Position numbers and translations under genes: made by a program. A stretch of DNA of 5,693 nucleotides, from NCBI GenBank assembly GCA_937871705.1, contig CALMOO010000839.1:1-5693 (forward strand). Reading direction: 5' to 3'. This document shows positions 1 through 4,776 of this stretch, piece after piece. Below the pieces are notes generated by a model. The model was not told the DNA's origin. It saw only the letters and a list, made by a program, of their open reading frames with translations, and did not search any database. Position 1 is the first letter of the stretch. Every line of letters begins with the position of its first letter. The DNA comes from an uncultured Hymenobacter sp. (lineage in GTDB: Bacteria; Bacteroidota; Bacteroidia; Cytophagales; Hymenobacteraceae).

Positions 1-447
1 CATTTGCAGCGGCACGAAGGCGGCAAAATCAAACTCCGCATCGGCCGCTACTTCCGCAAACGGGTCGGCGTGCGGCTCCACGATGGTCAGGTGCAGGTTG
101 CGCTCCAGCCCGCGCACCAGCATCATCTTGCCGCCAATAAACTCGCAGTTGAGGCAGACCAGCGCCCGGTCGCCGGGCCCGAGGTCGAAGTAGTCGCCGG
201 TGCGCGCCGCCGAGGCCGCCAGCTGCCGCCGCTTCAGCACGATGAGCTGCGGGTCGCCGGTGCTGCCCGACGTGCGCTGCCCAAACTCGTGGGCGCCGCT
301 CAGCCACTGCCGCACCAGCTCCAGCACTTGGGCCTCGTAGCCGTTGAGCGCCGTGTGGGGGGTAGGGGTTTGCTGAATTTGCTCGTAGCTGAACTCGCGC
401 CCGTTGAGCAGCAGAGAGGTAGGAAGGAGGGGGGTAGCAGAAGCCAT
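1..447 (-). CDS. menE: o-succinylbenzoate--CoA ligase (MenE-like), N-terminal part, cut by window edge
   Basis: This is an acyl-CoA synthetase of the ANL (AMP-binding) family. It most likely activates o-succinylbenzoate with ATP and CoA in menaquinone synthesis, in the cytoplasm. I translated the minus strand from ATG at 447: 149 codons stay open to the window edge, so the C-terminus is missing. Residues 58-67 read RTSGSTGDPQ, the glycine/serine/threonine-rich ATP phosphate-binding loop of the family, with Q where a lysine is usual. The loop lies only about 57 residues from the start, whereas E. coli-type MenE has a long N-terminal region before it; I recall the compact form as typical of Bacteroidota. 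No other ATG lies in frame upstream before the neighbouring gene. It follows the membrane-protein gene after 62 nt. The ANL fold is clear; the MenE assignment rests on the short architecture and on menD and menB nearby. Confidence 0.85.
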   Translation of the reverse strand, partial: MASATPLLPTSLLLNGREFSYEQIQQTPTPHTALNGYEAQVLELVRQWLSGAHEFGQRTSGSTGDPQLIVLKRRQLAASAARTGDYFDLGPGDRALVCLNCEFIGGKMMLVRGLERNLHLTIVEPHADPFAEVAADAEFDFAAFVPLQM

Positions 448-509
448 GAAAATAAATCGGGTAGCCAGCCAGGAGATAACCGCACCCCGTGGCGCGGGCC
501 CCAGCCGTG

Positions 510-959
510 TTAGCTGAGCAGCCAGCGCTGGTACGTCGTGGCCGAGGGCGCCGTCTGCCAGCTCAAAAGTAGCAGCAGGCCAGCGTAGGTTACCAGGTCT
601 ACTACCTGGTGCGTAATGAGGTAGGCTGCCAGCAGCGGCAGCCCGAGTAGCCCCAGTAGGCTGTTGCGCAGCACGATGCGACTCTGGTAGATGCGCATGT
701 TCTCTTCGTAGGGTCGCCGCAGGTTGGGGCGCATATACCGCGCCACCGCGTACAAAACCAGGCTCACCAACGGCAACAGCGCCGCCAGCAGCAGCAACGC
801 CGGCCACGTGGCAAAGCGTGGGTTCGCGGCCGTGGGCATGGCCACCTGGCTGCTGCCAGCCAGCGCCGCCGCAGTCAGCAGCAGGGCCTGAATAGGATAG
901 TGCAGCCAGTGGGCTCGCCTGATGCGGCGAATGCTACGGTGATACTCAGCGTCGGTCAT
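510..959 (-). CDS. Small four-helix membrane protein, function unknown
   Basis: This predicted 149-aa integral membrane protein is not one I recognise. From the ATG at 959 the protein starts MTDAEYHRSIRRIRR, a basic cytoplasmic-looking N-terminus. Hydrophobic stretches follow at about residues 19-37, 50-74, 97-116 and 119-134. An arginine-rich loop (about 74-98, including RPNLRRPYEEN) separates helices 2 and 3, which by the positive-inside rule should be cytoplasmic. A longer frame opens at a TTG at 1070, but its extra 37 residues look like an unrelated translation with no membrane or domain signal, so I prefer the ATG. No clear Shine-Dalgarno sequence precedes it, which is usual in Bacteroidota. 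It lies 62 nt upstream of menE on the same strand and could be cotranscribed with it. A role in quinone metabolism would be a guess from position only. Confidence 0.7.
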   Translation of the reverse strand: MTDAEYHRSIRRIRRAHWLHYPIQALLLTAAALAGSSQVAMPTAANPRFATWPALLLLAALLPLVSLVLYAVARYMRPNLRRPYEENMRIYQSRIVLRNSLLGLLGLPLLAAYLITHQVVDLVTYAGLLLLLSWQTAPSATTYQRWLLS

Positions 960-1324
960 AATAGGTACGAAGGCCCGGGCCTTCAGCTGGCGTAGCCAGC
1001 CCCAAGCTACTACGGGTGCTGCACATTTCCGGTCCTTCAATTCCCAGCCCACCCAAGCTTTTACTGCCAAAAAATAAGCTTCAACTCACCGGGCACGACT
1101 GCCGCAGCGTGGCCTGCCACCGACTACCCCACGATGTCGCCATAAAGCCAGCTTGCTTGGTAAACACAGCGCGCCGCCGCTATGCCGCAGTGGCGTTTTG
1201 CCCAAGCAGTAGCCACGTGCTCAGGTAGTAAGTACTGTTCAGGTAGCCCGTAATTTGGAAAGCAACCTGTTAAATATGTGGTAAAAAATGCGTATACTTA
1301 CTGCACACATCATGCTCTACTGCT
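960..1324. other. Non-coding stretch between two divergent small genes
   Basis: This 365-bp gap separates the minus-strand membrane-protein gene from the plus-strand 66-aa gene, so it should hold divergent promoters. The right end (about 1251-1320) turns AT-rich. TATACTTA at 1293-1300 resembles the Bacteroidota -7 consensus TAnnTTTG, but I see no TTTG-like -33 element at the right distance; the nearest, at 1254-1257, is too far upstream. TCAGGTAG occurs twice as a direct repeat (1221-1228 and 1239-1246, 18-nt period). An open frame at 1016-1228 on the plus strand exists, but its composition and translation do not look like a real protein. I see no RNA gene here. Confidence 0.5.
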
Positions 1325-1525
1325 ATGCAATCCCACCCGCAATCCCTGTCCGAATCGGTACTGGCTACCGGAAGTAGTGCCCCCGACCCGGTGGTCGCTC
1401 CGTGCCCCATCCTGGCCGCCGTCAAGGCCCGCGCCAAGGTTTTAAAGAAGTTTCGGAAAAACGAGCGCAAACGGTACTTCTTCAGCTGGTGCGCCTGCTT
1501 TCACGCCCTCGGATTTAGCTTTTAA
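1325..1525 (+). CDS. Small basic hypothetical protein (66 aa)
   Basis: This is the only plus-strand gene I accept in the window. I do not recognise the product. Residues 1-28 are polar and proline/serine-rich. Residues 33-50 are strongly basic (KARAKVLKKFRKNERKR), and the end is hydrophobic with two cysteines (FSWCACFHALGFSF). Three points support a real gene. About 72% of its codons end in G or C, as expected for a GC-rich genome. An AT-rich, promoter-like stretch lies upstream. A strong hairpin terminator begins 17 nt after the TAA stop. A minus-strand frame overlaps it (1470-1270) but has no such context. The basic patch could bind nucleic acid or acidic lipids, but that is inference. The start is the first ATG after the AT-rich stretch. 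Confidence 0.55.
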   Translation: MQSHPQSLSESVLATGSSAPDPVVAPCPILAAVKARAKVLKKFRKNERKRYFFSWCACFHALGFSF

Positions 1526-1542
1526 TTGATTGTCTTTATATT

Positions 1543-1574
1543 AAGAAAGCCCTACCAATTGGCAGGGCTTTCTT
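1543..1574. terminator. Bidirectional intrinsic terminator
   Basis: AAGAAAGCCCT at 1543-1553 pairs perfectly with AGGGCTTTCTT at 1564-1574, an 11-bp stem. The 10-nt loop contains the self-complementary CCAATTGG (1555-1562). The A-rich left flank and T-rich right flank give a U-rich tail on either strand. It lies 17 nt after the stop of the plus-strand gene and 5 nt after the stop of the converging minus-strand gene, exactly where a shared terminator belongs. Confidence 0.85.
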
Positions 1575-1579
1575 ATGTG

Positions 1580-1873
1580 TTATAAACTATGCAAAAACTC
1601 AAATAGGCATATGCCAACTATAGGAATCAGAAGGCTCGGGACGGTGAGCCAAAAGAACTTTTTATAATTTTTACTCCTGTTAGCTGTTACAATGAATCCT
1701 ACTAAGTAGGCAAGTACAAACATTATTGTGATAATACTTATAGCTAGCGAAGCTGTGCCACCTGCATAATTATTATCATAATGTTTTCCATATAGAAAGT
1801 AAATGGCATAGCCCCACCAACAGCTGTAGATGGCTAAGTAAATGATGGCTAACTGACGTGAACTAATACTCAT
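1580..1873 (-). CDS. AT-rich small membrane protein, three helices, function unknown
   Basis: This predicted 97-aa integral membrane protein is not one I recognise. The preferred start is ATG at 1873; a TTG directly before it would add one residue. Hydrophobic helices lie at about residues 8-28, 41-63 and 73-93, with a lysine/arginine-rich loop (about 65-72, NRSKNYKK) between helices 2 and 3 and a tyrosine/asparagine-rich loop (KHYDNNYAGG) between 1 and 2. By my count of four sequence lines the GC content is about 38%, far below the menB and menD flanks, and many codons end in A or T. This suggests recent acquisition or a fast-evolving orphan gene. It lies 87 nt downstream of menB on the same strand and ends at the shared terminator, so read-through from menB is possible. 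Confidence 0.65.
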   Translation of the reverse strand: MSISSRQLAIIYLAIYSCWWGYAIYFLYGKHYDNNYAGGTASLAISIITIMFVLAYLVGFIVTANRSKNYKKFFWLTVPSLLIPIVGICLFEFLHSL

Positions 1874-1936
1874 CAAGCACTGAATTTATATCAGGTAGTT
1901 TCATAATCTAAATAGTCAAGCAGCAGGCTCCTTACT

Positions 1937-1957
1937 TTGATAAGAGCTAATTATCAA
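1937..1957 (-). terminator. Possible weak hairpin after menB
   Basis: TTGATAA (1937-1943) and TTATCAA (1951-1957) form a perfect 7-bp stem with a 7-nt loop, starting 3 nt after the menB stop codon on the minus strand. The stem is AT-rich and no clean U tract follows, so termination would be weak. It may instead protect the 3' end of the transcript or be chance in an AT-rich stretch. Confidence 0.35.
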
Positions 1958-1960
1958 GAC

Positions 1961-2785
1961 CTACGGAAACTTCGGAAATTGGTCGAAGTTGGGTTGCCGC
2001 TTCTCCAGGAAGGCATTTTTACCTTCCTTGGCCTCGTCGCTGAGGTAGTAGAGCAGGGTAGCGTTTCCAGCCAATTCTTGGATGCCAGCTTGGCCGTCCA
2101 GCTCGGCGTTGAAGCTTGATTTCAGCATGCGCAAGGCCAGCGGGCTCTTCTGCAAAATCTTGTGGCACCAGGCCACTGTAGTTTCTTCGAGCTTGTCGAG
2201 GGGCACTACCTTGTTTACGAGGCCCATGTCGAGGGCTTCTTGGGCATCGTACTGGTCGCAGAGAAACCAGATTTCGCGTGCCTTTTTCTGGCCTACAATG
2301 CGCGCCAGATAGCTCGCGCCAAAGCCGCCGTCGAACGAGCCTACCATGGGACCAGTTTGGCCAAAACGGGCGTTTTCGGCCGCTACTGTGAGGTCGCAAA
2401 CCACGTGCAGCACGTGGCCGCCGCCGATGGCCCAGCCTGCCACCATAGCAATCACGGGCTTGGGAATGGAGCGAATCATCTTCTGCAAGTCGAGCACGTT
2501 GAGGCGGGGCACGGTGTCGGCGCCCACGTAGCCGCCGTGGCCGCGCACGCTTTGGTCGCCGCCCGAGCAGAAGGCCCTACCCCCCTCACCGGTGAGGATG
2601 ATGACGCCGATGTCGGTGCGATTGCGGCAAATGTCCATGGCCTCAATCATTTCCTGCACCGTGAGCGGCGTGAAGGCGTTGTGCACCTGCGGCCGGTTGA
2701 TGCTGATTTTGGCAATGCCCCCGTGCTGGGAGAAGAGGATTTCTTGGAACTCCTTAATCGGGGTCCACTGGATGGGTTCAGACAT
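1961..2785 (-). CDS. menB: 1,4-dihydroxy-2-naphthoyl-CoA synthase (MenB)
   Basis: This cytoplasmic crotonase-family enzyme closes the second ring of the naphthoquinone: o-succinylbenzoyl-CoA to 1,4-dihydroxy-2-naphthoyl-CoA. The 274-aa length fits the family. Visible signatures are CSGGDQ (residues 73-78, CoA and oxyanion region), AGWAIGGGH (116-124), QTGPMVGSFDGG (143-154) with the catalytic Asp152, and the C-terminal KRQPNFDQF (262-270) with a tyrosine at 247 matching E. coli Tyr258. Gly145 in QTGP and Trp173 in REIWFL correspond to the E. coli Gly156/Trp184 bicarbonate pocket, so this is the bicarbonate-dependent type I enzyme and not the type with an internal Asp. The start is ATG at 2785 with no Shine-Dalgarno. 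It lies 120 nt downstream of menD, with an inverted-repeat element filling most of that gap. Confidence 0.97.
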   Translation of the reverse strand: MSEPIQWTPIKEFQEILFSQHGGIAKISINRPQVHNAFTPLTVQEMIEAMDICRNRTDIGVIILTGEGGRAFCSGGDQSVRGHGGYVGADTVPRLNVLDLQKMIRSIPKPVIAMVAGWAIGGGHVLHVVCDLTVAAENARFGQTGPMVGSFDGGFGASYLARIVGQKKAREIWFLCDQYDAQEALDMGLVNKVVPLDKLEETTVAWCHKILQKSPLALRMLKSSFNAELDGQAGIQELAGNATLLYYLSDEAKEGKNAFLEKRQPNFDQFPKFP

Positions 2786-2796
2786 ATATCACAGAG

Positions 2797-2900
2797 TGTC
2801 GTTCTGAGCTTGCGAAGAATCTTATCACGTCCGCGCCGCTCGGGGTTACTATCGCCGGCGAAAGCAGCCGTGAAAAGATGCTTCCTTCGTCAGCCTGACA
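2797..2900. repeat. REP/MITE-like interspersed inverted repeat between menD and menB
   Basis: The left end, TGTCGTTCTGAGCTTGCGAA (from 2797), and the right end read in reverse, TGTCAGGCTGACGAAGGAAG (from 2900), are imperfect terminal inverted repeats. Both continue into ATCTT and then TCACG. The element is 104 bp and can fold into a long imperfect hairpin around a GC-rich centre. I recall related TGAGCTTG(C)CGAAG repeats scattered through Hymenobacter-like genomes; that recall is not tested here. It fills all but about 16 nt of the menD-menB gap and ends 11 nt upstream of the menB start codon. It could therefore reduce read-through, stabilise transcripts or hide the menB start region. There is no coding capacity, so any mobility would depend on proteins supplied elsewhere. 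Confidence 0.75.
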
Positions 2901-2905
2901 AAATA

Positions 2906-4696
2906 TTAGGCGAAAGCCGTTTTCACAGCCTTCCGGTACTCTTCAAAAAACGCCGCATTGGTTTTGCTATCGGTAAAGACTTCCAGCACCGCCGCGCCCG
3001 TTTCGGCCGCAAAGAAAACCGGCAGCGCCGTTGCAAGTTCGCCGAACGACGAAACGGGTAAGTAGCGCAGGCTGAAATCACGGCACAAGTTCTCGGCCGT
3101 CAGGGCTTGGGTGGTTTCAAAAAACTCGTCTAGCTCCGGCTGTTGGCGCGGCCCGTCTATCATGCGGAAGATGCCGCCGCCGTGGTTGTTGAAGAGCACG
3201 ACCCGCAGGTTGGGGGTAGGGTAGTTGTGCCAAAACGCGTTGCGGTCGTAGAAAAACGCTACGTCGCCGGTCAGCAGCACCACCGGCCGGTCAGGCTGCG
3301 CCAGCGCAGCACCCACAGCCGTGGAGTTGCAGCCATCGATGCCGCTGGTGCCGCGATTGGCAAACACATCGATTTGCTTTCCAGCCGGTAAGCCTAAAAT
3401 ATTAGCGTAGCGCACGGCCATGCTGTTGGCGAGATGCAGCGCCGTGCCATCTGGCAAGGCCGCCAGCGCTTGGTGAAAGGCCGAAAACTCGTTGAAAGGT
3501 TGGCCTTCGGCTGCAAAAAAATCAGTCAGGAACGCTTCCGCAACCGCATCAACTTGCTGCCACGATATGCTGGCTTCTGTGGCAACAGTTGCAATCGAAC
3601 CAAGCTGGGTTTGGTCGTTTGTGGCTCCGCCGGAATTCGAACCCGGGACTCGTACATCAGAAGTGGACTGGTTTGCAGACGAGGAGGGATTCGAACCTCC
3701 GGACCGGTTATAGTCTTTGGTTTCGAAGACCGCCAATTGCTGAAAAAACGCGGCGGGCTGCACGCGAATCACGCGGGTGAGGCGTCGAAAGGTATCGGCA
3801 ACCGGCCCGGCGGGCTGAATGTGCCAGTGCTGCGCGGGAGCCGCGTCGCGCAAAAACAGCTTCAGGCTTTTAGAAATCAGCGACTGGCCGAAGGTAATGA
3901 GCAAGTCGGGCCGCAGGGCTTCTTTTTGCTGTTTCGACAAGCCAGCCAGAAAAATATCGTGCCGCCGCACGGCCGGCACGTCGCTCAGGTTGGCGATGGT
4001 ATCGGCAACCACCGGCACCTGCCGCGCCTCGGCAAACTCGTAGAGCGCCGCCGTCAGGCTGTCGTTGTTGGTCTGCTGGCCCGCCACCACCAGCACCCGG
4101 CTAGCGGCTCGCAGCTGCTGGCGCAGGTCTAGGATTTCGGCGGGGGGTAGGACGGCATTCGATTGGTCGTCGCGGATGATTTTGACTGTAGTTTCGTAGC
4201 CCATTTCCTCGCCCGCCTTGGGGTAGAAGGGCTCGCGGAGCGGGATGTTCACCTGCACCGGCCCGGCCGGAAATGCCGCTGTGAGGGTGATAGCTTCGCT
4301 CATCATGCCCTTGGCGTGCGCGCCGTACAAGTCGCGCTGCCGAATGGTTTGGCCGTCGAGCTGGTCTATCCACTCGGGTGGCCGGTCAGCGGTGAGCACA
4401 AGCAGCGGAATCTGTTGGAAATATGCCTCAGCCACAGCGGGCGCGTAGTTTAGACCGGCCGTGCCGCTGGTGCACACCAGCACCACCGGCCGCCGCGTAG
4501 CCTGTGCAATGCCCAGGCCAATAAACGCCGCCGCGCGCTCGTCGGGCACCACGCGCAGCTTGCCCCGGTACGCCGGGTGCCGCGCAAACGCCAGCGTGAG
4601 CGGCGCCGAGCGCGAGCCAGGCGACAGAATAACGTCGGTGATGCCGTGCTGGGCGCAGATTTCGGCGATATTAAAAACAGCTTGTAAAGGATTCAT
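2906..4696 (-). CDS. menD: SEPHCHC synthase (MenD) carrying an unusual linker insertion
   Basis: This thiamine-diphosphate enzyme, the first committed step of menaquinone synthesis, makes 2-succinyl-5-enolpyruvyl-6-hydroxy-3-cyclohexene-1-carboxylate from isochorismate and 2-oxoglutarate. It is 596 aa, against 556 in E. coli. The N-terminal domain has SPGSRSAPL (25-33) and the ThDP-activating Glu53 in DERAAAF. It also has CTSGTAGLNYAPAV (75-88) and ADRPPEW (103-109). The C-terminal PP domain has ANSMAVRYAN (423-432), NRGTSGIDG (447-455), GDVAFFYDRNAF (477-488) and NNHGGGIF (503-510). All key motifs are present, so the enzyme should be active. Residues about 324-376 are low-complexity (Ser/Asn/Gly/Thr) and lie in the linker between the middle and PP domains; the DNA there looks tRNA-derived and accounts for the extra length. 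The start is ATG at 4696, 80 nt after the peptidase gene. Confidence 0.96.
   Translation of the reverse strand: MNPLQAVFNIAEICAQHGITDVILSPGSRSAPLTLAFARHPAYRGKLRVVPDERAAAFIGLGIAQATRRPVVLVCTSGTAGLNYAPAVAEAYFQQIPLLVLTADRPPEWIDQLDGQTIRQRDLYGAHAKGMMSEAITLTAAFPAGPVQVNIPLREPFYPKAGEEMGYETTVKIIRDDQSNAVLPPAEILDLRQQLRAASRVLVVAGQQTNNDSLTAALYEFAEARQVPVVADTIANLSDVPAVRRHDIFLAGLSKQQKEALRPDLLITFGQSLISKSLKLFLRDAAPAQHWHIQPAGPVADTFRRLTRVIRVQPAAFFQQLAVFETKDYNRSGGSNPSSSANQSTSDVRVPGSNSGGATNDQTQLGSIATVATEASISWQQVDAVAEAFLTDFFAAEGQPFNEFSAFHQALAALPDGTALHLANSMAVRYANILGLPAGKQIDVFANRGTSGIDGCNSTAVGAALAQPDRPVVLLTGDVAFFYDRNAFWHNYPTPNLRVVLFNNHGGGIFRMIDGPRQQPELDEFFETTQALTAENLCRDFSLRYLPVSSFGELATALPVFFAAETGAAVLEVFTDSKTNAAFFEEYRKAVKTAFA
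3622..3662 (-). other. tRNA 3'-half-like fragment inside menD (unit 2, Gln-like)
   Basis: Read on the minus strand, these 41 nt match tRNA positions 32-73 in order. They comprise an anticodon-loop-like TTCTGAT (3662-3656; anticodon CTG, glutamine), nine nt of 3' anticodon stem and short variable loop, a T-arm, acceptor strand CGGAGCC and discriminator A (3622). The T-arm is CCGGG / TTCGAAT / TCCGG, with all five pairs formed, one a G·U. The 5' half (acceptor GGCTCCG and a D-arm) is absent, and the anticodon stem pairs poorly with what precedes it. It is therefore a fragment, not a tRNA gene. The T-arm match is strong; the glutamine identity is tentative. Confidence 0.65.
3674..3728 (-). other. 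tRNA 3'-end-like fragment inside menD (unit 1, Ser-like)
   Basis: The minus strand shows GGAGG (3700-3696), the T-loop TTCGAAT and then CCCTC, a T-arm with one A·C mismatch. CTCGTCT follows as an acceptor-like strand, with G at 3676 in the discriminator position, as in serine tRNAs. Upstream, CTTCGAA (3728-3722) could be an anticodon-type loop closed by GGT/ACC. The 21 nt between it and the T-stem would leave a long variable arm with a GAC/GTC stem, as in class II tRNAs. The T-loop and acceptor part is convincing; the upstream part is weak and may be original menD sequence. No 5' half is present. Confidence 0.5.
3713..3730. repeat. Small inverted repeat at the edge of the menD insertion
   Basis: GTCTT (3713-3717) and AAGAC (3726-3730) form a 5-bp stem with an 8-nt loop. 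It is immediately followed, in the menD mRNA direction, by the two T-arm hairpins, so the insertion encodes three consecutive stem-loops. The palindrome marks the approximate upstream border of the inserted DNA. It may be chance. Confidence 0.3.
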
Positions 4697-4776
4697 GTAA
4701 CGGAATAATCAAGGAAAGCCGGCTAGGTTCGAATAGGTAAGTATGAATTGGCTGCACAGGGTAAAAGTCGCTTAGC

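Noticed and set aside
1016..1228. 70-codon plus-strand frame in the non-coding stretch
   Set aside because: It begins inside the longer TTG-initiated version of the neighbouring gene, shows no domain-like pattern, and no promoter or terminator frames it.
1270..1470. 66-codon minus-strand frame overlapping the 66-aa plus-strand gene
   Set aside because: The terminator position, third-codon-position GC and upstream AT-rich stretch all favour the plus-strand reading.
2162..3061. 299-codon plus-strand open frame spanning menB, the repeat and the end of menD
   Set aside because: It overlaps two well-identified genes and the inverted repeat on the opposite strand; long antisense frames are common in GC-rich DNA.
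3622..3730. One or two complete tRNA genes antisense to the plus strand within menD
   Set aside because: Only the 3' halves are visible. There is no D-arm and no 5' acceptor strand complementary to CGGAGCC or CTCGTCT, and the 54-nt spacing is too short for two whole tRNAs.
3434..4132. Long plus-strand open frame (232 codons) opposite menD
   Set aside because: It is a shadow of menD. Its GIRTRDS-like strings come from antisense tRNA sequence and it has no family match that I recognise.
4726..4734. GGTTCGAAT on the plus strand upstream of menD, possibly another tRNA fragment
   Set aside because: The flanking bases do not form a T-stem and no acceptor-like strand follows; most likely chance.
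4697..4776. Promoter for menD in the 80-nt gap
   Set aside because: TACTTACC-like strings are present on the minus strand, but no TAnnTTTG with a correctly spaced TTTG -33 element could be fixed.
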